Shown here in pieces: positions 25,457 through 36,400 of a DNA stretch of 64,000 nucleotides. A program made the translations under genes and the position numbers. Under the pieces are notes generated by a model, which saw only the letters and a program-made list of their open reading frames with translations, was not told where the DNA came from and did no database searches. The stretch lies in NCBI RefSeq assembly GCF_043099315.1, contig NZ_CP170746.1; one strand, written 5' to 3'. Position 1 is the first letter of the stretch, and every line of letters begins with the position of its first letter. This DNA is from Chlorogloeopsis fritschii. GTDB taxonomy: Bacteria > Cyanobacteriota > Cyanobacteriia > Cyanobacteriales > Nostocaceae.

Positions 25457-25630
25457 GAAAAGAGATTTTCACCGATTCTTTGTGTAATCAAACCACATGG
25501 GTGTCTAACTTGAAAATAAGGAACGGGGTTAGGAGAAAGAAATATTTTCATCCCTTCGTTGTGGGTCATTTACTCGTGAGGGCATAGATTGAATTCTGAA
25601 AATCAAATACTTAGATGGCGGGAGGTAGCT

Positions 25631-28366
25631 ATGAACGCAGAACAGCAGCGGCTTGAAGAAAACCGTACTGGCAAAGTCGATTGGTACAAATGGGGGCCAT
25701 ATCTGAGCGAACGCCAGTGGGGTACTGTGCGTGAAGATTACAGTTCTGATGGGAATGCCTGGAATTATTTCCCTCACGATCATGCGCGATCGCGCGCGTA
25801 TCGCTGGGGCGAAGACGGATTGGGTGGGATCACCGACAACCATAACCTGCTCTGCTTTGCGTTGGCGCTATGGAACGGCAATGATCCTATCCTCAAAGAG
25901 CGGTTGTTTGGGTTGACTAACGGCGAAGGTAACCACGGCGAAGATGTCAAAGAGTACTACTTTTACATCGATAGCACGCCCACCCATTCTTACATGAAGT
26001 ATCTCTACAAATACCCCCAAGCAGAGTTTCCTTACAATGATTTAATTAGCACCAATCGCCGTCGCAACCGTTACGAACTAGAATACGAACTGCTAGATAC
26101 AGGTATCTTTGACGACGATCGCTACTTTGATGTGTTTGTGGAATACGCCAAAGCAGATGCCGAAGATATTTTGATTAAAATCAGCATTGCCAACCGGGGA
26201 TCTGAAGCGGCTCCCATTCATTTGCTACCGACTTTGTGGTTCCGTAACACTTGGTCTTGGGCAGGCGGTGGAGCCAAGCCTGTACTAACTAAGGTTGAGG
26301 GCACGGTTAACAGTGTGGTGCACGCTCACATTACCGATACCTTGCTGAATCAATATATTAGCGATTATTACTTTTACTGCGAGGGCGCGGCTCCGCTGCT
26401 GTTTACGGAGAATGAAACGAACAATCAGCGGCTATTCGGTATGCCCAATACTAGCCTCTATGCGAAAGATGGTATCAACAATTACATTGTGTATGGACAG
26501 CAGGATGCAGTTAATCCCCACAAGGTTGGCACAAAAGTTTCACCCCATTACGAAATGAATATTGGGGCACAACAGACAAAGGTCATCCGCTTGCGCCTCT
26601 CAAAACACGCTCCAGATCGGGTTGGGGAGCCGTTTGGTTCCTACTTCGAGCAAACATTTGTGACTCGTCACAAGGAAGCAGATGAGTTCTATGAGAGTGT
26701 GACTCCAGTATCGGTTTTAGCAGATAGCGATCGCACTAACGTCATGCGGCAAGCACTGGCTGGAATGATGTGGACGAAACAATACTTCTACTACGATCTG
26801 GATAAATGGCTGAGGGAACGCAATGTTACCCCTTGGACGCTGGCAGCCAACCGGAAGCACGTGCGGAACAGCGAGTGGTTCCATATGCATAACGACGATA
26901 TTGTTTCCATGCCGGACAAGTGGGAATATCCCTGGTATGCTGCTTGGGATCTGGCATTCCACGTCATTCCTATCAGCTTGATCGATCCGGACTTTGCCAA
27001 AAATCAACTGATGCTGATGCTGCTGGAAGATTACTTGCACCCCAACGGTCAAATTCCTGCCTATGAGTGGAACTTTAGCGATGTGAATCCGCCAGTACAC
27101 GCCTGGGCAACGTGGGAAATTTATATTCGCGATCGCGAACGGAACAATGGGGTGGGGGATATCGAATTTCTCAAATACGCCTTTTCCAAATTACTAATTA
27201 ACTTTACCTGGTGGGTAAACCGCAAAGACGAGGGCGGTGACAACTTGTTTCAAGGTGGATTCCTGGGACTAGACAACATTGGAGTGTTTGATCGCAGTTC
27301 ACCATTACCTACAGGCGGTTACCTCGATCAAGCAGACGGCACTGCTTGGATGGTTTTTTTCAGTCAGCAAATGTTCGAGATCGCGATTGAACTGGCACTC
27401 CACGATCCTCTTTACGAAGACTTTGCAATCAAGTTTTTGGAACACACCATGTGGATCGCTGGTGCTATGGATAGGATTGGTGAACATCATGATGAACTCT
27501 GGGACGAAGAAGACGGCTTTTTCTACGATGTGCTGCGCTTTCCCGATGGCAACTCTACTCGCCTCAAAGTGCGATCGCTGGTAGGCTTATTGTCGCTGAT
27601 GGCAGTTGTCGTTTTCCCAAGTGAAGCCTTTGCAAAGCTGCCGCGCTTTCGAGCAGAAGCACAAAAGTTCATTATGCAGCACCCCGAACTCACTCATAAT
27701 ATCCATCTACCTAGTCAGCCTGGTGAACGAAATCGATTGATGCTGTCTATCTTAAACGAAGACAAACTGCGCCGTGTTCTTTCCAGAATGCTCGATGAAT
27801 CAGAGTTCCTCAGCGATTATGGAATTCGTTCTCTTTCCCGCTATCACTTGGAGCATCCTTACTGCTTTTATCACGCGGCAGAGGAGTACAAAGTAGGATA
27901 CGTTCCCGGTGATTCTACTTCAGGTATGTTTGGCGGCAATTCTAACTGGCGCGGCCCAATCTGGATGCCTGTCAATCTCTTGCTGCTGCGAGCATTGTTT
28001 CATTTCTATAGCTACTATGGCGATTCCTTTACCGTTGAATACCCCACAGGATCTGGTAACTACCTATCGCTGTTTGATGTCGCCCAGCAAATCAGCGAGC
28101 GAATTGTCAGCATTTTTCTCAAGGATAAATCCGATCGCCGTCCGGTTTATGGCGGTACCGAGAAGTTCCAAACAGATCCCCACTGGCGCGATCTAGTTTT
28201 GTTCTACGAATATTTCCACGGAGATAACGGCGCAGGAATTGGTGCCAGTCATCAAACGGGATGGACAGGCTGCGTTGCCCGGATTATACACGCTTTAGGC
28301 TACTTTACCAAAGAAAAAGTGTTGGAGATCACAACGCCTGGAGAACTTTCAAGGTATCAGGCTTAA
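25631..28366 (+). CDS. GH63-like (MGH1-type) glucosidase
   Basis: A 911-residue cytosolic protein without signal peptide. It has an N-terminal beta-sandwich-like region (about 1-350) and a C-terminal (alpha/alpha)6 barrel (about 380-900) similar to mannosyl-oligosaccharide glucosidases of family GH63. Characteristic segments include WEYPWYAAWDLAFHVIP, EWNFSDVNPPVHAW, and NSNWRGPIWMPVN. The ATG at 25631 is chosen because GGGAGG lies just upstream; TTG at 25589 would add 14 residues. A GH13 amylase follows after 125 nt. Bacterial members hydrolyse small alpha-glucosides such as glucosylglycerate; the substrate here is unknown. Confidence 0.88.
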   Translation: MNAEQQRLEENRTGKVDWYKWGPYLSERQWGTVREDYSSDGNAWNYFPHDHARSRAYRWGEDGLGGITDNHNLLCFALALWNGNDPILKERLFGLTNGEGNHGEDVKEYYFYIDSTPTHSYMKYLYKYPQAEFPYNDLISTNRRRNRYELEYELLDTGIFDDDRYFDVFVEYAKADAEDILIKISIANRGSEAAPIHLLPTLWFRNTWSWAGGGAKPVLTKVEGTVNSVVHAHITDTLLNQYISDYYFYCEGAAPLLFTENETNNQRLFGMPNTSLYAKDGINNYIVYGQQDAVNPHKVGTKVSPHYEMNIGAQQTKVIRLRLSKHAPDRVGEPFGSYFEQTFVTRHKEADEFYESVTPVSVLADSDRTNVMRQALAGMMWTKQYFYYDLDKWLRERNVTPWTLAANRKHVRNSEWFHMHNDDIVSMPDKWEYPWYAAWDLAFHVIPISLIDPDFAKNQLMLMLLEDYLHPNGQIPAYEWNFSDVNPPVHAWATWEIYIRDRERNNGVGDIEFLKYAFSKLLINFTWWVNRKDEGGDNLFQGGFLGLDNIGVFDRSSPLPTGGYLDQADGTAWMVFFSQQMFEIAIELALHDPLYEDFAIKFLEHTMWIAGAMDRIGEHHDELWDEEDGFFYDVLRFPDGNSTRLKVRSLVGLLSLMAVVVFPSEAFAKLPRFRAEAQKFIMQHPELTHNIHLPSQPGERNRLMLSILNEDKLRRVLSRMLDESEFLSDYGIRSLSRYHLEHPYCFYHAAEEYKVGYVPGDSTSGMFGGNSNWRGPIWMPVNLLLLRALFHFYSYYGDSFTVEYPTGSGNYLSLFDVAQQISERIVSIFLKDKSDRRPVYGGTEKFQTDPHWRDLVLFYEYFHGDNGAGIGASHQTGWTGCVARIIHALGYFTKEKVLEITTPGELSRYQA

Positions 28367-28380
28367 ATATAATGCAGTCC

Positions 28381-28400
28381 CGATGAAACAAGTTTCATCG
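28381..28400. repeat. perfect palindrome between the two glycosidase genes
   Basis: CGATGAAAC-AA-GTTTCATCG is a 9-bp perfect inverted repeat starting 14 nt behind the glucosidase stop. It has no U-tract, so it could be an operator or a transcript-stabilising hairpin. Confidence 0.45.
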
Positions 28401-28491
28401 CCAAAGATGAAAGAGGTTTTTCTCCTAAACTCTTATACCCCACACCCTACCCCCTATTTTTGGTCAATAACAAAATTGAAGGTTCCGAGCC

Positions 28492-30006
28492 ATGCTAACA
28501 CCAAACTATCCCGTGTTATACCAGGTCAATACCCGTGTTTGGATACAATTGTTGTCTAAACAATTGCACCGTCCGGCAACTCTGGATGATATTCCCGACA
28601 CAACCCTAGATGAAATCGCCAGTTTGGGATTTGATTGGGTTTATTTCCTGGGGGTTTGGCAAATAGGGGATGCGGGGCGAAGTATTTCTCTATCGAATCC
28701 AGAGTGGCTAGAGGAACATCGAAAATTGTTAATTGACTTGTGCGATGACGATGTGTGCGGCTCCTGTTTCGCCATTAAAAATTACACTGTCAGCGATCGC
28801 ATGGGTGGCAACACCGCGATGGAGCGACTGCGTGATCGCCTCCACCAGCGCGGACTCAAACTGATGTTGGATTTCGTTCCCAACCACATGGCTCCCGATC
28901 ATACCTGGGTGCAGACTCACCCCGATTTTTTTGTCCAGGGAACCGAAGCGTTGCTGGCACAAGAACCTCAAAACTATTGCCGGGTGCCCCTGTCCTCTGG
29001 TGAAGCCATCTTTGCCTACGGACGCGATCCGTACTTTGCAGGTTGGCCTGATACACTCCAACTCAACTATGGCAACCCTTTGCTACAAGCAGCAATGCTA
29101 GGCGAATTGTTGACAATTGCTCAGTTGTGTGATGGCGTGCGATGTGATATGGCGATGCTGATTTTGCCAGAGATATTCCAGCGCACCTGGGGCATTCCAG
29201 CAGAACCCTTTTGGCAAATTGCCATCCCCAAAGTACGGCAGTATCATCTCGGCTTCGTCTTCATGGCTGAAGTATATTGGGATTTGGAATGGACTCTGCA
29301 ACAACAAGGTTTTGACTACACCTACGACAAACGCCTCTACGATCGCCTGCGCGAACAACACGCCCAACCCGTGCGCGAACATTTTTGGGCAGACTCAGAC
29401 TATCAAAACAAGTCAGCTCGATTCTTGGAAAATCACGATGAACCTCGTGCTGCCAACACCTTTCCACCCGATGTGCATCGCGCTGCTGCCATCCTTACCT
29501 TTCTCAGCCCAGGTTTGCGCTTCCTGCACCAGGGACAACTAGACGGCTTCAAATGCAAGATTTCTGTACATCTCCAACGAGGACCTGACGAACTCATGGA
29601 CGAAGAATTGCACACCTTCTACCGCAAACTGCTGGCCTGTCTGCGGCTGCCAATTTTACGAGTAGGCTCTTGGCGATTACTTCACTGCACCCCCGCCTGG
29701 GATGGTAACTGGACATGGAATAACTTTATCAGTTTTACTTGGGAAGATTCCGAAGGACAACGGTTGCTGGTAATTGTGAATTACGCACCCTATCAGAGCC
29801 AGTGTTATGTTACCCTGCTTGACGACGATTTAGCAGGCAAACTCTATCAACTCAAGGATTTGATGAATCCCATTGTTTATGAGCGCCCTGGCGACAGCCT
29901 AGTTTCTGGTCTCTATTTTGATCTGCTGCCATGGGGCTACCACGTGTTTGACGTGCAACCTGTGGGTTTGACTGCACACCCCCTAGAAAGTTTGGTAACA
30001 GCCTGA
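28492..30006 (+). CDS. GH13 alpha-amylase family protein
   Basis: A 504-residue (beta/alpha)8 glycoside hydrolase or transglycosylase acting on alpha-glucosides. All four conserved GH13 regions are present: DFVPNHMA, then GVRCDMAM with nucleophile Asp219, FMAEVYW with acid/base Glu260, and FLENHDEPRA with Asp316. A C-terminal beta-sandwich follows. No signal peptide, so cytosolic. It lies 125 nt behind the GH63-like glucosidase, same strand; both may act in one pathway of glycogen, sucrose or compatible-solute turnover. Substrate specificity (amylase, sucrose phosphorylase-like or trehalose-type) cannot be fixed. Confidence 0.9.
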   Translation: MLTPNYPVLYQVNTRVWIQLLSKQLHRPATLDDIPDTTLDEIASLGFDWVYFLGVWQIGDAGRSISLSNPEWLEEHRKLLIDLCDDDVCGSCFAIKNYTVSDRMGGNTAMERLRDRLHQRGLKLMLDFVPNHMAPDHTWVQTHPDFFVQGTEALLAQEPQNYCRVPLSSGEAIFAYGRDPYFAGWPDTLQLNYGNPLLQAAMLGELLTIAQLCDGVRCDMAMLILPEIFQRTWGIPAEPFWQIAIPKVRQYHLGFVFMAEVYWDLEWTLQQQGFDYTYDKRLYDRLREQHAQPVREHFWADSDYQNKSARFLENHDEPRAANTFPPDVHRAAAILTFLSPGLRFLHQGQLDGFKCKISVHLQRGPDELMDEELHTFYRKLLACLRLPILRVGSWRLLHCTPAWDGNWTWNNFISFTWEDSEGQRLLVIVNYAPYQSQCYVTLLDDDLAGKLYQLKDLMNPIVYERPGDSLVSGLYFDLLPWGYHVFDVQPVGLTAHPLESLVTA

Positions 30007-30065
30007 TGAGTTAATCAGTTCAAAATGTACTTACTGCTCGTTCTCGGTTGGGTGAGTGCCCCGTG

Positions 30066-30881
30066 TTAATTTTTACCATCCCGCTCTAACAATTGCTGAA
30101 TCTCTGTCCGTAAGGCGGCAATTTCATCATGAAGCGCTGTAATAGATTTTGCCCCTGCTACCTCCGCTTCGTCATCGTCTGCATCCCGACCAATAAAAAA
30201 CGTGGCTAAAGTTGCTGTTACATAGCCAAAGACAGCAAAGGCATACAAGGACAGAAGAAAGCACAACACCCTACCTTCTGGTGTTTTCGGCCAGTATTCC
30301 GAACCCATGGTTGTCATCAGCATCGCCGTCCACCACAGAGCGGTGCCGTAATTATTCAAGCCAGAACCATCGGGCAGCTGATTTTCAAATGCATACATCC
30401 CCGCAGATCCAACTAGCGTCACAATGATCGTTAAAACTACCACATAGCCAAACCCGCGACGGTTAAAACTAGCACTTAGTGCCCGCATCCCTCTATTGGT
30501 ACTTGTCATTACCCGCAGCAATCGCAATCCTTGCACTGCTCTGACTGTTTGTAGCGTCCGCAGCACCTTAACTATACGGAAAATACGTAAAGCAGGTAGA
30601 AACAAAGAAACAACAGTTATCCAATTACGTTTGAGATAAGAAAGCTTGCGGGGTGATAATGTTAGTTCCAACAAAAAATCAAGAATAAAAATTATCCAAA
30701 TCGTGTTGCTAAACACTTCCAGTAAAGGATTTAGTCCCCAGATTAACTCCATCACAAATAGTGCCAGCCATACAAAGGCAAGCACTAACATTGGAATTTC
30801 CAGCCATTCTTCTAGTTGCTGGAGGATTTCATGACGCTCTTTTTCTAAAGCTTGTTTGTGAGATGGAATGAGGCTACTCAT
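30066..30881 (-). CDS. voltage-gated-like ion transporter (VIC superfamily)
   Basis: A 271-residue inner-membrane channel with the six-helix plan. S4 carries regularly spaced arginines/lysines (LRIFRIVKVLRTLQTVRAV). The pore helix leads to TTMGSEYWP where K+ channels have TVGYG, so ion selectivity is not predictable. The C-terminus has an acidic stretch (DADDDEAEVAG) and a short coiled coil (ALHDEIAALRTEIQQLLER), suggesting tetramerisation. Its ATG lies 2 nt behind the DUF389 stop, so the two are co-translated. It could be a K+ channel with a degenerate filter or a non-selective or cation channel. Confidence 0.87.
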   Translation of the reverse strand: MSSLIPSHKQALEKERHEILQQLEEWLEIPMLVLAFVWLALFVMELIWGLNPLLEVFSNTIWIIFILDFLLELTLSPRKLSYLKRNWITVVSLFLPALRIFRIVKVLRTLQTVRAVQGLRLLRVMTSTNRGMRALSASFNRRGFGYVVVLTIIVTLVGSAGMYAFENQLPDGSGLNNYGTALWWTAMLMTTMGSEYWPKTPEGRVLCFLLSLYAFAVFGYVTATLATFFIGRDADDDEAEVAGAKSITALHDEIAALRTEIQQLLERDGKN

Positions 30882-30883
30882 AG

Positions 30884-32167
30884 TTACTTGCTTGCGGGCG
30901 GCTCAAGTACGATCGCATCTACCAGAGGTATAACATCAAAGTTTTGTTGCTGGAGACGGTTTTGAATAGCCTGGGTAAGGCGAGAGCGAATTTCCTCAGC
31001 AGAGATACTCACACCCTGGCGACGTTGGACGTAAACTGTAGTCAGTAAAGTATTTTGCCCTGGGATTTGAGAACGGGTAAAGCGAGCATTTGTCTCAACC
31101 AAATTAACTAAAGGGTTTTGACTGACTACCTCTTGAATTTGGGCATCAGCTCGTTGAGCAAGGGTAGAGCGCTGTAAATCTGGAGGACTGTTAAATTGCC
31201 AAGTTAGCAAGAGTGCTAACCCTAACAAAGTCAATCCTAATGTGACAGGAAACAACCAGCCTTTGCCGCGTGTATAGCGTACTCCCCGTGCAGACAAGCC
31301 AAAAAACCGAAACAACAATCCAGCTGTCAAATTAATTCCTACCAGTTGCAGCAGCAGCAGGAATAAACCACTAATTACTAAATCCCATCGACCGATCGCA
31401 CTACCCATACCGACAATACCCGCTGGAGGAGCCAAAGAAGCAGCCACAAGCATACCAGTAGCTGCACCAGATACCAAGCTACTGCGCTCAGATTGTACTA
31501 AATTCAGCGCCCCCGCTGCTCCGGCGGCTAGGGGTAATAACACTGCCACAGAGGAAATTTGACTGCGCTCAATCATTAAGCTAGTGGCAATCTTTTGCTG
31601 TAAAATTAAGCTGAGGATACCTGCGACTAAAATTGTCACTGTCAGTGCTGCAAAATAACGCACAATACTACGCCACAGTAGTTGGCGATCGCCTCTAGCT
31701 GTCGCAATTGCCAAATTCATTGCCGGGCCTGCAAATGGGGCAATTAGCATTGCTGCCGTTAGTAGGTAAATGGTATCAGTGTACAAACCAATCCAGACGA
31801 CAAAACCCGCCATTGCTGCATATCCGAGAAAGCCCCGCCAAGAGCCAACACTCTGCAAACCACTTAGAAATATCTCAATTGGGCTGCGCTCTTCTACATT
31901 TGTGACTTGCTGCGGAGCTTCTGAGGCTGGAGGGTGCAGAGGCATAACGCCAGTAGGTAACAACGTGAAGTTTACTTGCGGTAGTTCTTCTAGTTTTGCC
32001 ACCAGCTTTTCTACTTGGCGATTGGAAACGTAAGCCAGCACTACGTCAATTGGTTCATCGTTGTTTGTTGCCTCAAATTTAGCCAGATTTGCCCCGTTGA
32101 GAGACTTAGCAATATCAAGAACTTTTTTTCCTTCTCCTTGGGGAACTTGAATAATTAATTGCCGCAT
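30884..32167 (-). CDS. DUF389 (TIGR00341) membrane protein
   Basis: A 427-residue protein. The N-terminal 80 residues are soluble and fold-like (MRQLIIQVPQGEGKKVLDIA), followed by six or more transmembrane helices (about 115-310) and a C-terminal soluble domain (about 330-420). The family has no established function. A strong ribosome-binding site, AGGAGGGT, precedes the ATG. It is the first gene of a two-gene operon with an ion channel, which suggests a role in channel activity or ion homeostasis; this is inference from context only. Confidence 0.88.
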   Translation of the reverse strand: MRQLIIQVPQGEGKKVLDIAKSLNGANLAKFEATNNDEPIDVVLAYVSNRQVEKLVAKLEELPQVNFTLLPTGVMPLHPPASEAPQQVTNVEERSPIEIFLSGLQSVGSWRGFLGYAAMAGFVVWIGLYTDTIYLLTAAMLIAPFAGPAMNLAIATARGDRQLLWRSIVRYFAALTVTILVAGILSLILQQKIATSLMIERSQISSVAVLLPLAAGAAGALNLVQSERSSLVSGAATGMLVAASLAPPAGIVGMGSAIGRWDLVISGLFLLLLQLVGINLTAGLLFRFFGLSARGVRYTRGKGWLFPVTLGLTLLGLALLLTWQFNSPPDLQRSTLAQRADAQIQEVVSQNPLVNLVETNARFTRSQIPGQNTLLTTVYVQRRQGVSISAEEIRSRLTQAIQNRLQQQNFDVIPLVDAIVLEPPASK

Positions 32168-32331
32168 ATTACCCTCCTGTCGGTAACCATCTCGTATTGC
32201 AGGAGAGTTGCGTCTCTAGCTAGAGGTAGATTTGACGATGCTATTGTTGCAATCTAAGCACCAAAAGAATTGAACTTATAGTGTTGGAAACAGAGCGGCG
32301 ATCGCTACAATCAAACTTCTTTTGTTGAGTA

Positions 32332-33141
32332 TTATGGTGTGTTACTTGTCGATTTTGGTAATAACTGAATATTATTGAATTCTATCAAAGTACTAGTCTG
32401 CTGACCTTTTTGAAAGTCGCGAATCACCTGACGCTTTAGTAGATAATAATCACCAATTTGCTGGTAGGTATCTTCAGATTCTTGTTCTCCCAACACTTCT
32501 TTAGTTTGAGGCTGTCGAAAGATAGTTCTGTAACGGGTTGCCAGATAGCCTTTCGGGGTAACTAAGGAATCCAATAAATTAACGGTAACGGATGTATCTC
32601 CTAAAGTACGATTAACTTGAGTAATCTGTTTTTTAGACACCTTGTAATGAGCGTCTGTTGACTCTCCTTTTTCAAAAATCTCTACAACGCCTGTATTATC
32701 TGTTTTACCCAGTTCATAAGTATGGTTTTTGTGTGCCACCTCAAAAGGAATCCGACGACGGTGAATTGCAACCATACGTAATTGCCCTTCAACTGCCTGA
32801 CGTGCTTGTTCAGAATTAATACCAGTCACTTCCACACTTAAGTCTGGTTTAACACGAATGGAACCGTTGTGCTCTTCATTGCCTTGTTTGATTTTTACTC
32901 CAGCCGTATAACCGGGAAATTTCTCATCCCAGGTGTAGCGATTTAGATAGGCAGCCCGAAATATTTCGCGAGCTGAAACAGTTGGAGCTTGGGTTGAGGT
33001 GTTTTTATCGGCGAGGAGGCGAATACTTCTGGGTGGCAGATTTTGAGCGATCGCTTCTTGGGTTAGTTGGGTTAGCGCCAACAGAGTCAGAACTAAACTC
33101 AAAGCACACCACTGAGTAAGTTGTTTTTGTGATTGTTTCAT
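32332..33141 (-). CDS. exported DUF3386 family protein
   Basis: A 269-residue protein with a signal peptide of about 32 residues (MKQSQKQLTQWCALSLVLTL, cleavage near AIAQ). The mature part matches the cyanobacterial DUF3386 type (AREIFRAAYLNRYTWDEKFPGYTA), with a lipocalin-like or beta-rich pattern and no catalytic motif visible. It sits alone between the DUF389 gene and the large kinase. The function is unknown; periplasmic or lumenal location is inferred from the signal peptide. Confidence 0.82.
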   Translation of the reverse strand: MKQSQKQLTQWCALSLVLTLLALTQLTQEAIAQNLPPRSIRLLADKNTSTQAPTVSAREIFRAAYLNRYTWDEKFPGYTAGVKIKQGNEEHNGSIRVKPDLSVEVTGINSEQARQAVEGQLRMVAIHRRRIPFEVAHKNHTYELGKTDNTGVVEIFEKGESTDAHYKVSKKQITQVNRTLGDTSVTVNLLDSLVTPKGYLATRYRTIFRQPQTKEVLGEQESEDTYQQIGDYYLLKRQVIRDFQKGQQTSTLIEFNNIQLLPKSTSNTP

Positions 33142-33406
33142 CTCTCAAACTCCGAACAACTGCTAAAAGTAATTTCGCTTGATCGTACCTTGTCCTCATA
33201 CGTCTAATTCGTATATCTAATTGCGATCGCGTTTCTCTTAATTTTAATTACATAGTTTTACATTCCGTTAAACATTTAGTTTACACCCAAAATATAAGTC
33301 AACAATTAGTGATATTCCCCAAGCACTACAGAGGCAGAGCTTGATAATTAACATAGGAACTAACTACTTGACTGTCTATTAACCTCACACCAATCAAAAT
33401 ATAAAA

Positions 33407-36400
33407 ATGAGTATTATTATTGCCGATTACAACCTCATTGAAGTTATATATGAGGGTACGACTACCTGTGTTTATCGTGGTTTGAGGAAGTCAGATCAAA
33501 CATCAGTAATCATTAAAACATTGAAAGCCGAGTATCCCACCATAGAACAGCTTGCTCAATTAAGACATGAATATAAAATACTTCAATCATTGGAGATAGA
33601 AGGAATTGTCAAACCCCTAGCTTTAGAAAGCTATCAAAATGGTCTGGCATTAATTTTGTCAGATTTTGACGCAGAGTCTTTGAAAACTTTTATCACTAAT
33701 CAAAAATTAGAATTAAGGCAATTTTTGCAAATTGCTATTCAATTGTCTAAAACACTTGATCAACTACATAAAAATAATATTATTCATAAAGATATTAAGC
33801 CTCATAATATTTTAATCGCTCCGCAAACAGGTGAAGTCAAAATTATAGATTTTAGTATTTCATCGTGTCTATCCAGGGAAAATTTAACTGTCAGCAATCC
33901 AAATTTACTTGAAGGCACCCTTGCCTATATGTCACCAGAGCAAACTGGAAGGATGAACCGCTCGATTGACTATCGAACTGACTTTTATTCTCTAGGTGTC
34001 ACCTTTTATGAAATGTTAACGGGGCAGTTACCTTTTCAAACTACTGATCCCTTAGAATTAACTCACTGCCATATTGCAAAAATACCTGTATCACCTCAAG
34101 AACTCAATCCAGAGATTCCTCAAGCAGTTTCTGCTATTGTAATGAAATTATTAGCTAAGACTGCTGAGGAAAGATATCAAAGTGCTTTAGGAATAAAAGC
34201 TGATTTAGAAGTATGTCTCAAAAAACTGCAAGCAACGGAGAAAATTGAAGATTTTATTGTTGGGCAGTTAGATTTATACAGTCAATTTCTGATCCCACAA
34301 AAACTTTATGGCCGCGAGCAAGAAGTTGCAACTTTAATGGATGCCTTTGAGCGAGTTAGCCTTGGTGCAACTGAAATAATGTTAGTGAGTGGTTATTCAG
34401 GAATTGGTAAATCCTCCTTAGTGAATGAAGTACATAAACCCATAGTACGCCAACGAGGATATTTTATTTCTGGTAAGTTTGACCAATTCAAGCGCAATAT
34501 TCCTTATGCATCTTTAATTCAAGCTTTCCAAGAATTAATCCGGCAGTTATTAACAGAAAGTTATGAAAAAATAGCAATTTGGAAAGCAAAAATTTTAGAA
34601 GCTCTTGGTGCTAACGGTCAGATTATTATTGATGTTATTCCCGAAGTCAAATTGATTATTGGGCATCAGCCAGTTGTTCCTCAATTGGGACTAACCGAAT
34701 CCCAAAACCGATTTAATCGGGTGTTTAAACAATTCATTCATGTATTTTGTCAAAAAGAACATCCATTGGTAATATTTTTAGATGACTTACAGTGGACAGA
34801 CTCTGCTTCTTTAAAGTTCATCCCACTGCTACTAAATGACCCAATTAGCCAATATTTATTATTAATTGGAGCCTATAGAGATAATGAGGTTAATGCAACA
34901 CATCCATTGAGAATAACTTTAGAAGAAATTCAAAAGACTGGTGTGGTTATTAACAATATTGTCCTCCAACCTTTGCAATTTTCTGATGTCAATAAATTAG
35001 TTAGTGATACTCTCCGTAATAATCATAAAAATTCACAACCACTAGCTGAGTTAGTGTTTACAAAAACTCAGGGCAATCCTTTCTTCTTAACTCAACTACT
35101 CAAATCTCTTTATCAAGACAACCTGTTAACATTTAATTTTAGTAAAGGGTGCTGGCAGTGGGATACTGAACTTCTTCAAGATATTGATATCACTGATAAT
35201 GTCATTGAATTGATGGTAAATCAAATTCAAAAGCTAGCACCAACAACACAGAATGTTTTAAAATTAGCTGCTTGTATCGGGGATAAATTTACCTTAGATG
35301 TTCTGAGTATTGTTAATCAAAAATCTTTGTCAGAAACAGCAAAAAATTTGTGGGAATCTCTACAGACGGGGTTAGTTATGCCCTTAAGTCAGTCTTACAA
35401 AATTCCTCTGGTGATTACTAGTCAGCAAAGCGATATACTGTCAACCGAGCAAGAACAAATAACCATTGCCTACAAGTTTTTACATGACCGAGTACAGCAA
35501 GCAGCTTATTCTCTGATCGTAGATTCACAAAAAAAAGAAACTCATCTCAAAATTGGTAAATTACTACTACAAAATACCACGTTTGAAGAACGACAAGAAA
35601 AGATTTTTGCTTTAGTTAACCAATTGAATTATGGTGTTGACTTACTTTCTTCTGAGTCAGAAAAGTATGAACTGGCTGAACTGAATCTCATTGCAGCCAA
35701 GAAAGCGAATAAAGCAACAGCGTATGAGTCTGCCATGCGCTATATAAAGCTTGGTTTGAGGTTATTGGCAGTAAACAGTTGGCAGAATAGGTACGAGTTA
35801 ACCTTGGCACTGTATGAGTCAGCAGTAGAAACCGCGTACCTGATCGGCGATTTTGAGCAGATGGAGAACTGGGCTACGGTTGTCTTGCAACAGGCAAAAA
35901 CCCCAATTGACAAAATGAAAGTCTATGAGGTGAAAATTCAAGCCTGCATGGCGCAAGTCAGACAACTCGACGCGATCGCAATTGGATTGCAAGCGCTGGC
36001 ACAGCTGGGGGTGAGGTTCCCAGAGTCGCCTAGTGCCTCAGATATCCAGCAAACACTAAACCAAACAGCTGCAAATTTGGCTGGGAAGAATATAGAAGGC
36101 TTAATTGATCTCCCATTAATGACACAGGAAGATAAATTGGCAGCCATACGGATGCTAACGAGTATGGGTTCTCCTACCTATCAAGCTGCACCTGTGCTGT
36201 TTCCGTTAGTTATATGCGAACAGGTAAATTTATCTGTCAAATATGGAAATTCTCCTTTCTCAGCTTATGGTTATGTTTGTTACGGCGTGATTTTAAACGG
36301 GATAGTTCAAGATATTGAATCGGCTTATAAATTTGGCAAGTTGGCTTTAAGTATAGTGGAACGGTTCAACGCCTTAGAATTGAAGACAAGTGTATGTTTT

